A stretch of 50,671 nucleotides of DNA. It comes from 2-01-FULL-45-10 sp964433975. Its GTDB lineage: Bacteria; Omnitrophota; Gorgyraeia; 2-01-FULL-45-10. Positions 24,371-32,440 of the stretch are shown here, piece after piece (positions within the stretch are counted from its first letter, which is position 1; every line of letters begins with the position of its first letter). The position numbers and the translations under genes are program-made. The stretch spans positions 1 to 50,671 of the forward strand of contig CAYSSS010000004.1 in the NCBI GenBank assembly GCA_964433975.1, given 5' to 3'. A model generated the notes under the pieces. The model made no database searches and had not been told where the DNA came from. It saw only the letters and a list, made by a program, of their open reading frames with translations.

Positions 24371-27091
24371 ATGGACTATAAGCAGACATTAAATCTACCG
24401 AAGACCGATTTTCCCATGAGGGCCGACCTGCCCAACAGGGAGCCGAAGTTTATCAGGCATTGGCAGGAGATAGACCTTGCCGGCAAGATCCGCAGGCTTT
24501 ACAAAGGAAGAGAGAAGTTTATCCTGCACGACGGCCCGCCCTACGCCAACGGCAATATACATATGGGACATGCGCTGAACAAGATCCTGAAGGATATAGT
24601 AATACGTTACAAGACGATGCGCGGATACGATTCACCTTATGTGCCGGGATGGGATTGTCACGGCTTGCCGGTAGAGCATCAGCTCTTCAAAGAATTGAAG
24701 ATGACCAAATACGAGATCGACCAGGTTCAGTTCAGGAAGAAGGCCTACGATTACGCGATGAAATATGTGGATATTCAGCGCGAGCAGTTCAAGCGCCTTG
24801 GAATAATGGGCGAGTGGGCCACTCCGTATCTGACGTTATCGAAGGATTACGAAGCGTCTATAATCAGATCTTTCGGCAAGCTCGTGGAGAAGGGCTACAT
24901 TTACAAGGATCTTAAACCTGTCAATTGGTGCGCGACCTGCGAAACCGCCCTCGCGGAAGCGGAGGTTGAGTACATGGATAAGGCGTCGCCATCCGTTTAT
25001 GTAAAGTTCAAATTAGGAGATAGCACATCGTTCGTTATATGGACGACAACGCCATGGACGCTGCTTGCCAATGTCGCGATAGCCGTCCACCCGGATGCGG
25101 ATTATGTGTATGTAACCGGTAAAAACGACGAAGTTTATATAATGGCAAAGATGCTGGTAGATGCCGCCATGGAAAAGATAGGGATAAAGGGGTACAAGAT
25201 CCTTAAGACCGTTAAGGGCAGAGCCCTTGAGGGGCTAGAGACGAAACATCCTTTTATCGATAGAGTTTCAAAGGTGGTATTGGCCCCCTACGTGTCGATG
25301 GAGGACGGGACGGGGTGCGTTCATACCGCTCCGGGCCACGGCCAGGAGGATTACATTACCGGTAAAAGATATAAGCTCCAGACATTGATGCCGGTTGACT
25401 CCAGCGGTAAATTTGATAATACCTGCGGCGAGTTCAGCGGCCAGCATGTCATAAAGGCGAACAAAGAGATATTGGGTAAACTGAAGTCTCTAGACCGTTT
25501 ATTGCACGAAGAAGAGGTGACCCACTCATATCCGCACTGCTGGAGGTGCAAGAAGCCCATAATATTCAGGGCCACGGACCAGTACTTTTTGAAGATAGAT
25601 CACAAAGACCTGCGCAAGGAGATGCTGGAGACGATATCATCCAGGGTCAGGTGGATACCTGAAGTAGGTCTGTCGAGAATATCCGCTATGGTAGCCAACA
25701 GGCCGGACTGGTGCCTGTCGCGCCAGAGATATTGGGGCGTTCCCATAATAGCCTTCTACTGCAAAGACTGTAAGGAAGTCCTGCTCGATGCCAAGGTTAT
25801 AGACCATGTTGCAAAGATCGTTGAGGTCGAAGGTGCCGATGCGTGGTTTATCAGGGAAGAGAAGCTTCTTATGCCGGCCGGGACAAAGTGCGGCAAGTGC
25901 GGATCCGGTAATTTCAAAAAAGAGACCGATATCATAGACGTCTGGTTCGACTCGGGCGTAAGCCATCAGGCGGTACTGAAGAAGAGAGAGATGCTCGATT
26001 ATCCATGCGAACTTTATCTTGAAGGTTCCGATCAGCACCGGGGATGGTTCCAGTCGGCTCTCATAACCGCGATGGCTATAGACCAAAAAGCGCCGTATAA
26101 ACAGGTGCTTACTCACGGCTTTGTGGTTGACGGCGAGGGAAAGAAGATGTCCAAGTCGTTGGGCAACGTAATAACTCCCGAAGAGGTCATGAAGAAGTAC
26201 GGAGCGGATATATTGAGGTTGTGGGTGGCATCGAGCGATTATTCGGAAGATGTCAGGCTCTCAGGTGAGATATTGACCAGGCTTGCGGATGCCTACAGGA
26301 AGATAAGAAATACATACAAGTACCTCTTGAGTAATCTGTACGACTTTGATCCCGAGCATGACAGGGTCGCCTATAAGGATATGCCGGAATTTGACAGGTG
26401 GATACTTCACAAGCTCGCTCTATTGTTAAAAGAGACGACCATGAACTACGAAACGTACTCTTTCCACAAGGTATACAGAGATGTCTATAACTTCTGTGTC
26501 ACCGAGGTCTCATCGATCTATCTGGATGTTATGAAGGACAAGATGTACACGTTCGCGAAGAGATCTATCGAGCGCAGGTCCGGGCAGACGGCGATGTTCG
26601 AGGTGCTCGGCGCCCTCCTTAAGATTATGGCCCCGCTCTTGGCCGTCACTGTCGATGAAGCGTGGGGATATATTAACTCAAAGATAAAAAGCGAATCGGT
26701 GCATCTTGAATCATGGCCGAGCGATACGGTATACAACGGCTGGGTAGACGAGAGCCTGGATAAGAAATGGAGTATTCTGGTTCATATGAGGGAAGAGGTA
26801 CTCAAAAAGCTGGAAGAGAAGCGATCGGCCGGCGAGATTGGCTCGGGCCTCGAAGCCTCCGTTACTATAACTACAAACGACCTTGAGGTCAAAAAGGTAT
26901 TGAATGAGAAAAAAGACTTCTTAAGATATCTCTTCATAGTTTCAAATGTCGAGTTGAGGGACGGTGAAGAAGCCGTCTCCATAGAGAAGGCCAAAGGTGA
27001 CAAATGTTCCAGGTGCTGGAACTACAGTCCAAAGGTTGGTTCGTATAAGGATCATCCTGCCCTTTGCGAAAGATGCGTTAGTAATATCTAA
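24371..27091 (+). CDS. ileS: Isoleucyl-tRNA synthetase
   Basis: Charges tRNA-Ile, with editing of valine. The 906 residues carry the class I HIGH motif as HMGH at 64-67 (in GPPYANGNIHMGHALN), WDCHGLPVEH near 94, a CP1 editing domain with TTTPWTLLANVAIAV near 224 and GTGCVHTAPGHGQEDY near 317, VWFDSGVSH near 525, and KMSKS (in GKKMSKSLGN) near 592. The C-terminus ends in a zinc ribbon (KCSRCWNYSP ... LCERC), typical of bacterial type. It begins one base after the mtnP stop; no T-box leader is present or possible there. Confidence 0.96.
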   Translation: MDYKQTLNLPKTDFPMRADLPNREPKFIRHWQEIDLAGKIRRLYKGREKFILHDGPPYANGNIHMGHALNKILKDIVIRYKTMRGYDSPYVPGWDCHGLPVEHQLFKELKMTKYEIDQVQFRKKAYDYAMKYVDIQREQFKRLGIMGEWATPYLTLSKDYEASIIRSFGKLVEKGYIYKDLKPVNWCATCETALAEAEVEYMDKASPSVYVKFKLGDSTSFVIWTTTPWTLLANVAIAVHPDADYVYVTGKNDEVYIMAKMLVDAAMEKIGIKGYKILKTVKGRALEGLETKHPFIDRVSKVVLAPYVSMEDGTGCVHTAPGHGQEDYITGKRYKLQTLMPVDSSGKFDNTCGEFSGQHVIKANKEILGKLKSLDRLLHEEEVTHSYPHCWRCKKPIIFRATDQYFLKIDHKDLRKEMLETISSRVRWIPEVGLSRISAMVANRPDWCLSRQRYWGVPIIAFYCKDCKEVLLDAKVIDHVAKIVEVEGADAWFIREEKLLMPAGTKCGKCGSGNFKKETDIIDVWFDSGVSHQAVLKKREMLDYPCELYLEGSDQHRGWFQSALITAMAIDQKAPYKQVLTHGFVVDGEGKKMSKSLGNVITPEEVMKKYGADILRLWVASSDYSEDVRLSGEILTRLADAYRKIRNTYKYLLSNLYDFDPEHDRVAYKDMPEFDRWILHKLALLLKETTMNYETYSFHKVYRDVYNFCVTEVSSIYLDVMKDKMYTFAKRSIERRSGQTAMFEVLGALLKIMAPLLAVTVDEAWGYINSKIKSESVHLESWPSDTVYNGWVDESLDKKWSILVHMREEVLKKLEEKRSAGEIGSGLEASVTITTNDLEVKKVLNEKKDFLRYLFIVSNVELRDGEEAVSIEKAKGDKCSRCWNYSPKVGSYKDHPALCERCVSNI

Positions 27092-27109
27092 AAAAGGAGA
27101 GTGCTTCAT

Positions 27110-27577
27110 ATGAAAAAAGTAAAAAGAGCGGCGAAGAGGAAAGCTGTAAAAAGAGCAAAGTCTGTTAAAGCGCGGGCTATGCCTGGGAAGAAGAAGGTTA
27201 AGAGGATGCCTAAGAAAACCCTCAATAAGTACAAGGCGCTTTTGGTAAAAGAGCGCGAGAAGATAGGCGGCGGCATCAACCATATAACTCAGGATGCTCT
27301 TAAGACGTCGCAGAGAGAGGCCTCAGGAGACCTTTCCGGATACTCGTTCCATATGGCGGACGTAGCAAGCGACAATTACGAAGTCGAGTTCTCGCTCGGC
27401 AGGGCCAGTGACGAACAAAATATCCTGTATACGATAGATGAGGCGCTGAAGAGGGTAGAGGATGGCTCCTACGGAAACTGTACCCAGTGCGGTAAGCAGA
27501 TACCCAAGAAACGTCTAAATGCGCTGCCTCATACGGAACTCTGCATAACATGCCAGTCCAAGAACGAAAGCAAGTGA
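27110..27577 (+). CDS. DksA/TraR-family zinc-finger protein
   Basis: A 155-residue protein: about 45 very Lys/Arg-rich residues (KKVKRAAKRKAVKRAKSVKA), a coiled-coil region (KYKALLVKEREKIGGGI), then a four-Cys zinc finger, NCTQCGKQIPKKRLNALP with LCITCQ. This fits TraR/DksA proteins that bind RNA polymerase in its secondary channel, though many members near lspA have no proven role. The Lys-rich tail is unusual and may bind nucleic acid. The start is ATG 27110, nine bases after AAAGGAGA; a GTG three codons earlier lies closer to the RBS. Confidence 0.82.
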   Translation: MKKVKRAAKRKAVKRAKSVKARAMPGKKKVKRMPKKTLNKYKALLVKEREKIGGGINHITQDALKTSQREASGDLSGYSFHMADVASDNYEVEFSLGRASDEQNILYTIDEALKRVEDGSYGNCTQCGKQIPKKRLNALPHTELCITCQSKNESK

Positions 27578-28026
27578 TACTTAAGGTACTAGCGCTATCT
27601 TCGTTGGTCGTGATAGTTGACAGGCTGACAAAGTATCTTTTATTCAGAAATCTTTCTGAGGGGAAGTCGGTCAGGGTCGTCCCCGGCCTCTTCCACATCA
27701 CTTTGGTCCTGAACAGCGGAGCAGCTTTTGGACTCTTCAAGGGCCGCAGCGTATTCTTCATGGTCTCCTCAGTTCTTGTAATAGCCCTGATATTTCTTTA
27801 TCTATGGCGCGGCTCGTGCAGAGAGATTCTGGTGATGACAGCGCTGGGTCTTATACTGGGCGGCGCGGTTGGTAATCTCATAGACAGGGTTCTATTCGGT
27901 TATGTAATAGATTTCCTCGATTTTCGAATCTGGCCGGTATTCAATATCGCGGACGCGTCCATTACAATAGGCGCTTGTATTTTAGCCATAAGGTTGATAT
28001 TCAACAAAAGATGCTGTACGACTTAG
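27550..28026 (+). CDS. lspA: Lipoprotein signal peptidase LspA
   Basis: Membrane aspartyl protease that removes signal peptides from diacylated prolipoproteins. Conserved elements: VIVDRLTKYLL near residue 21, NSGAAFGLFKG near 56, GGAVGNLIDRVLFGYVIDFLDF near 104 (catalytic Asp in NLIDR; given in pieces), and VFNIADASI near 129 (second catalytic Asp). Four membrane segments are evident. ATG 27550 overlaps the DksA-like gene by 28 bases; GTG 27574, which overlaps that stop as GTGA, is an equally plausible start giving 150 residues. Lipoproteins such as the LptCA fusion at 46064 would be its substrates. Confidence 0.92.
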   Translation: MPVQERKQVILKVLALSSLVVIVDRLTKYLLFRNLSEGKSVRVVPGLFHITLVLNSGAAFGLFKGRSVFFMVSSVLVIALIFLYLWRGSCREILVMTALGLILGGAVGNLIDRVLFGYVIDFLDFRIWPVFNIADASITIGACILAIRLIFNKRCCTT

Positions 28027-29369
28027 GTTTTCTCATATTTTCCGTTATCTATCTGCCTACTCTGGTATTTAAAGGGAGGCTGCACAGGGATTTTCCCGAG
28101 AGGTTTGGCAGATACGATAAGATCAAAGAGAGGGCGCTTCTCTCCGGCAGAGATCGTATATGGATACAAGCTGTGAGCGTCGGCGAGGTGGCCCTGTGCA
28201 GAACCCTCATTCCGCTCTTGAAGGAGAGTTTCCCCCGACGCGACCTTGTGATATCTACCATAACAAAGAGCGGTAACGATCTCGCTAAAAAACTCTTTTC
28301 CAAAGATGCAATTATAATATATTTTCCGCTCGACTTCAGTTTTACGGTGAAGAGAGCCGTAAAATATATCAAACCCGGCATATATATAATGGTGGAGACA
28401 GAGATCTGGCCCAACCTGCTGAATGAGCTTTCGCTGAAATCCGTCCCTTCGATTATGATTAACGGGAGGATATCGGACCGATCGATAGGGAAGTATAGGC
28501 TGGCCAAGCCTTTTTTGAAGAATGTGATCTCAAAGATTAGAAGCCTCTGTATGCAGGATTCCATCGATGCCGATAGAGTGATCTCTCTCGGTGCCCAACC
28601 CGATAGGGTGAAGGTTACGGGAAATATGAAATTTGACGCCGAGGCACCGGCCAGTGTGGGAACGGCGGATTCTATCCGCCGGTCCTTGCGACTCGACGAA
28701 GGTGATATGCTGCTTGTGGCGGGCAGCACTCATAACGGTGAGGAAGAGATGATCGTCGAAGCTTTCAAAGAGCTTGTTACTGAGTTTCCTAAGCTTAAAT
28801 TGTTGATAGCCCCTCGCCATATCGACCGCGTCAGGGCGGTAGAAAACGTTATAAAAAGATACGAGTTCGAGCCTGTCAGGGTATCAAGACTTAACGAATC
28901 ACAAACTACGCTTCCGGCCCTAGGGGCCGATAGGCCCGGAGGGAAGAACGAACGACGAATAATGATTCTCGATACGATAGGACATCTCAACGAAGCTTAT
29001 TCGATCGCTATGCTGGTATTCGTAGGCGGCAGCCTTGTTAAGCACGGAGGGCAGAACCCCTTGGAGCCGGCCATCCTGGGCAAGGCCATCATCTTCGGCA
29101 ACCATATGTTCAACTTCAGATATATAACCAAGGTCTTGTTACAGGAAGATGGCGCAGTGCAGGTCGCCGGCAAGAAAGAGTTGACTGATGAGTTACGAAA
29201 ACTTGTCAATGATCCATCAAGAAGAGCCGATCTCGGCGAAAACGCAAAGATGGCGATCGCCAAGAACCGCGGCGCGACAAGAAGGAATTTAGAAAAGATA
29301 GGCGAAATATTAAGATGCCCCTCGACGCGTTTCACTTGCTCGGGGCATGGTGAGCGAGTCGAACCATGA
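28011..29369 (+). CDS. waaA: Kdo transferase WaaA (KdtA)
   Basis: GT30 enzyme that transfers Kdo from CMP-Kdo to lipid IVA. The 452 residues start at ATG 28011 (MLYDLGFLIFSVIYLP, an N-terminal membrane anchor), overlapping lspA by 16 bases. Motifs: VSVGEVALC with the probable catalytic Glu near residue 50, STITKSGNDLAKK, VETEIWPNLLNEL near 129, INGRISDRSIGKYR, GNMKFD near 204, VAGSTHNGEEE near 230 and GGSLVKHGGQNPLEPA near 340. The last 15 residues (after EILRC) are encoded by a CTCGAC...GAGTCGAACCATGA phrase resembling a dispersed intergenic palindrome, so this tail may be repeat-derived. Confidence 0.94.
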   Translation: MLYDLGFLIFSVIYLPTLVFKGRLHRDFPERFGRYDKIKERALLSGRDRIWIQAVSVGEVALCRTLIPLLKESFPRRDLVISTITKSGNDLAKKLFSKDAIIIYFPLDFSFTVKRAVKYIKPGIYIMVETEIWPNLLNELSLKSVPSIMINGRISDRSIGKYRLAKPFLKNVISKIRSLCMQDSIDADRVISLGAQPDRVKVTGNMKFDAEAPASVGTADSIRRSLRLDEGDMLLVAGSTHNGEEEMIVEAFKELVTEFPKLKLLIAPRHIDRVRAVENVIKRYEFEPVRVSRLNESQTTLPALGADRPGGKNERRIMILDTIGHLNEAYSIAMLVFVGGSLVKHGGQNPLEPAILGKAIIFGNHMFNFRYITKVLLQEDGAVQVAGKKELTDELRKLVNDPSRRADLGENAKMAIAKNRGATRRNLEKIGEILRCPSTRFTCSGHGERVEP

Positions 29370-30403
29370 CCGATTTTATCTATTCCTTGATGACCGACAA
29401 AAGAAAAGGCGCGATTTTTTTCCCGTTCAAATTTATACTCTATTTGATTTCGCTCGTATACGGATCAGTTATTATTGTAAGAGGCCTTCTTTATGGACTG
29501 CATATCTTCAAGAAGTATAAAGCGCCGCTTAAAGTTATAAGTGTCGGTAATGTGACCCTCGGGGGCACCGGGAAGACCCCGTTCACGATGGCGATCGCAA
29601 AGATATTGGAAGAGGAGTTAAAAAGGAGTGTATGTATTCTGATACGCGGATACGGATGGGATGAGCAAGAGATGCTTAAGCGCAATCTTGCCGATGTGCC
29701 GGTCTTGGTAGGGCAGGATAGGTCCCGGTCGTCGAACAAGGCGGTAAAGCTTTATGGCAGCGATACGGCGATACTTGATGATGGTTTTCAGCACTGGGAG
29801 CTGGCGAGAGACCTGAATATAGTTTTAGTCGACTCGCGTAATCCGTTCGGCAATGGTCACCTATTCCCGCGCGGGGTATTGCGCGAACCAAAAAAGTCCC
29901 TAAGGAGGGCAGATATCGTAGTGCTTACAAAAAATAACGGAACGGCTGTCGGTATGGATGTCATCAGAAAAGAGATGAGAGCCATCAGTAGGAACGCGAT
30001 GATCCTGGAGGCCACGCACGTGCCCAAATATCTTTATGAGGGCAGAGCTAGGAGGATCCATGAACTGTCAACGATCAGATCTAAGAGGGTTATCCTCCTT
30101 TCCAGCATAGGAGATCCCGCCTACTTCGAAGAGACGGTAAGAGGCTTGGGGGCCGATGTTATCGAGCATTTAAAATTTCCGGATCATTATGATTACAGAA
30201 AGAAGGACATAGAGAGAGTGACCGCAAGATGCGATGAACGACATTTTGATTTTGTAGTAACAACCGAAAAGGACATCGTTAAATTGAACCGTCTCGGGCT
30301 CTTTATCGGCTCGTACAAAGTCTTGACCCTGGTAGTGGAGATGCAGATACTCTCCGGGAGAGAGGGATTAATTGCTAGATTACATAGCCTCTATACTCGC
30401 TAG
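29366..30403 (+). CDS. lpxK: Tetraacyldisaccharide 4'-kinase LpxK
   Basis: Phosphorylates the 4' position of the lipid A disaccharide to give lipid IVA, the acceptor for WaaA. An N-terminal membrane helix (about residues 20-45) precedes the Walker A motif GNVTLGGTGKTPF near residue 62, then LIRGYG, DDGFQHWELARDLNIVLVD near 138, PRGVLREP and, late, FPDHYDY and TTEKDIVKL. 345 residues, typical. It overlaps waaA (ATGA) and the next gene by 32 bases. Confidence 0.95.
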   Translation: MTDFIYSLMTDKRKGAIFFPFKFILYLISLVYGSVIIVRGLLYGLHIFKKYKAPLKVISVGNVTLGGTGKTPFTMAIAKILEEELKRSVCILIRGYGWDEQEMLKRNLADVPVLVGQDRSRSSNKAVKLYGSDTAILDDGFQHWELARDLNIVLVDSRNPFGNGHLFPRGVLREPKKSLRRADIVVLTKNNGTAVGMDVIRKEMRAISRNAMILEATHVPKYLYEGRARRIHELSTIRSKRVILLSSIGDPAYFEETVRGLGADVIEHLKFPDHYDYRKKDIERVTARCDERHFDFVVTTEKDIVKLNRLGLFIGSYKVLTLVVEMQILSGREGLIARLHSLYTR

Positions 30404-32315
30404 AGGGCTCAACAAGCTTTTTCATTTTATTCCTATAAAGGCCAACCTTTGGATCGGGAGGTTTTTCGGCGGGATGGCTTTTGCTTTCAACAGAAAGAGG
30501 CGGCTTATAGCCTATGCCAATCTTAAGGCCGCATTCGCCAAAGAGAAGAGTCCCGAAGAGCTGCGCGCCATTACCAAAGATGTTTACGTGAACCTTTTCC
30601 AGACATTTTCCGAGATAGTGAGCCTTACCAAGGTGAACAAAGATTACGTTAATAAGTACGTGGAAGTGGTAAATATGGAGCGTATAGAGAATGCGGCCAA
30701 GTCCGGTAGGGGCACTATGCTTCTAACCGGCCATTTCGGAGATTGGGAGCTCTCCAGCCTCGTAAGCGCCATGAAGGGCTTTCCGATAACGGTCCTGGCA
30801 CGCGAGCAGAAGATGAAACGTTTAAATGAGTTATTGAACCGCTTGAGGGAGTCGAAGGGGTGTAAGGTCGTCAGAAAGGGAATGTCGACGAAAAATATCC
30901 TGAGGGAGCTTTACAAGAAGAGTATGGTTGGAATATTATCCGACCAGGATGCGGGCAAGAAGGGAACGTTTGCGAACTTTTTCGGACGCCCCACATCCGC
31001 GCATTTAGGGCCTTTCGAGATAGCAAAGCACACGGACTCCATAATACTGCCTAACTTCATAGTGCGCGTCAACGGCCCGTTTCATAAATTATATCTAGAG
31101 GATTACATCGATGTCAGGCATTCTATGGGCAGGGAGGGTTTGGTTGACGGCCTACAGAGGTATATGATGCTTCTGGAAAAATATATACGGAAGTATCCGG
31201 CACAGTGGCTGTGGCTGCACAAAAGATGGAAGTCTACGCCCAAGAGGACGGTCCTCATCCTCAATGACGGAAAGGCCGGACATCTCAATCAATCGCTTGC
31301 GGTTGCGCGCCAGATACAGAGGGCCAGGACAACCCAAAATTACGGGCTGAGCGATACCAATATAGTCGTTGCGGAAGTAAGGTATAGGAACAAATTTTTT
31401 AGGGCTCTCTTGACGTTTGCATCAATATTTGCCTCATGGAGATGTCACGGCCGCATGAGCTTTATGAAGATCTGCCTTGAGAGAGATTCTTACGAAAAGC
31501 TCATGAAGAGTTACGCCGAGTTTATAGTCTCTTGCGGCTCGAGCCTGGCACCCGTTAATATCTTCATGTCCAAGGAGAATAATGCAAGAAATATAGTCGT
31601 GATGGATCCGGCCATTCCATTCGCCCTGAAGAAGTTCAGTTTTGTCATAGCGCCGAAACACGACAGCATAAAAAAGGGCAAAAATATAATTACCACAACA
31701 CTTGCGCCGAACCTCGTGAACGCGGAATCGTTGCGACTTTCTGGGGAAGATCTTAAAAAGAACCTGAGAATCGAAAAAGATAAGATGCTGGGCCTTTTAA
31801 TCGGCGGGGACAATCCCGAATTTGAGCTTTCAGATAACCTGCTGCGGGAGGTCCTGGCCGACACGCTTAAGATATGCGAAGCTAATGATGCCGAGTTGCT
31901 TGTTACGACCTCAAGGCGTACAAATAGATCTCAGGAGTCTATAATTAAGGCTGCGTTGCAGAAAAATCCGAGATGCAGGCTCCTTGTGATCGCTAATGAA
32001 AATAACCCGGAAGGAACCCTCTCCGGGATTTTAGCATTGGGTAATGTCGTTATTGTTTCCGGCGAATCGATATCGATGATCTCAGAGGCAATAAGCTCGG
32101 GAAAGAAGACGGTGGTATTTAACCTTGAGAAGAAAAGAAGCGGCATAACTAAGCATGAGCTTGCATTGGAAAATCTCGTGAAAGAAGGTCACGTCTCCAT
32201 AGCCAGAAGAGGAGAGCTCATATCTCTGGTGGGACGTGCGCTCAAAGACGCCTCTCCCTCGAAGAAGATCTGTGATACGGACAGGATCTACGAGGCGATG
32301 CGCGCTTTGATCTAA
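30372..32315 (+). CDS. Fusion: LpxL-type lipid A acyltransferase + ELM1-like domain
   Basis: A 647-residue protein with two unrelated parts. Residues 1 to about 292 are a lysophospholipid acyltransferase of the LpxL/HtrB type: TGHFGDWELSSL near 119 carries the HxxxxE/D catalytic motif, ILSDQDAGKKGTFANFFGRP follows, and PAQWLWLHKRWK ends the domain. Residues from about 293 to 640 match the ELM1 family (DUF1022): LNDGKAGHLNQSLAVA, LLIGGDNPEFELS, LLVTTSRRTN and VVSGESISMISEAISSGK. ELM1 proteins have a GT-B-like fold and occur beside LPS genes, but their reaction is not established. The start is TTG 30372 with AGAGGG upstream. The fusion suggests coupled acylation and sugar transfer, an inference. 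Confidence 0.87.
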   Translation: MLDYIASILARGLNKLFHFIPIKANLWIGRFFGGMAFAFNRKRRLIAYANLKAAFAKEKSPEELRAITKDVYVNLFQTFSEIVSLTKVNKDYVNKYVEVVNMERIENAAKSGRGTMLLTGHFGDWELSSLVSAMKGFPITVLAREQKMKRLNELLNRLRESKGCKVVRKGMSTKNILRELYKKSMVGILSDQDAGKKGTFANFFGRPTSAHLGPFEIAKHTDSIILPNFIVRVNGPFHKLYLEDYIDVRHSMGREGLVDGLQRYMMLLEKYIRKYPAQWLWLHKRWKSTPKRTVLILNDGKAGHLNQSLAVARQIQRARTTQNYGLSDTNIVVAEVRYRNKFFRALLTFASIFASWRCHGRMSFMKICLERDSYEKLMKSYAEFIVSCGSSLAPVNIFMSKENNARNIVVMDPAIPFALKKFSFVIAPKHDSIKKGKNIITTTLAPNLVNAESLRLSGEDLKKNLRIEKDKMLGLLIGGDNPEFELSDNLLREVLADTLKICEANDAELLVTTSRRTNRSQESIIKAALQKNPRCRLLVIANENNPEGTLSGILALGNVVIVSGESISMISEAISSGKKTVVFNLEKKRSGITKHELALENLVKEGHVSIARRGELISLVGRALKDASPSKKICDTDRIYEAMRALI

Positions 32316-32390
32316 TCAGGTTAGTCTAATCAGATTAGTCTAGATTAGTCTAATCAGGTTAGTCTAATCAGATTAGTCTAATCTGATTAG
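32311..32390. repeat. 14-bp tandem repeat array, each unit a palindrome
   Basis: Six units of TCTAATCAGRTTAG: full units at 32311, 32325, 32349, 32363 and 32377 and a 10-base unit at 32339. Each unit is itself an inverted repeat (CTAATC and GATTAG around one base). The first unit contains the TAA stop of the preceding gene. The array separates the lpxL-ELM1 gene from the next glycosyltransferase gene. Confidence 0.93.
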
Positions 32391-32440
32391 GGTTACGGGG
32401 TTGCGGAGATGCGGGGCTAGAGCGAACACAGGTATAACTC

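Noticed and set aside
24300..24371. T-box leader for ileS
   Set aside because: ileS starts one base after the mtnP stop, so there is no room for a leader, and no T-box sequence is visible.
32311..32390. CRISPR array
   Set aside because: The 14-bp units are contiguous without unique spacers, and no cas genes are nearby.
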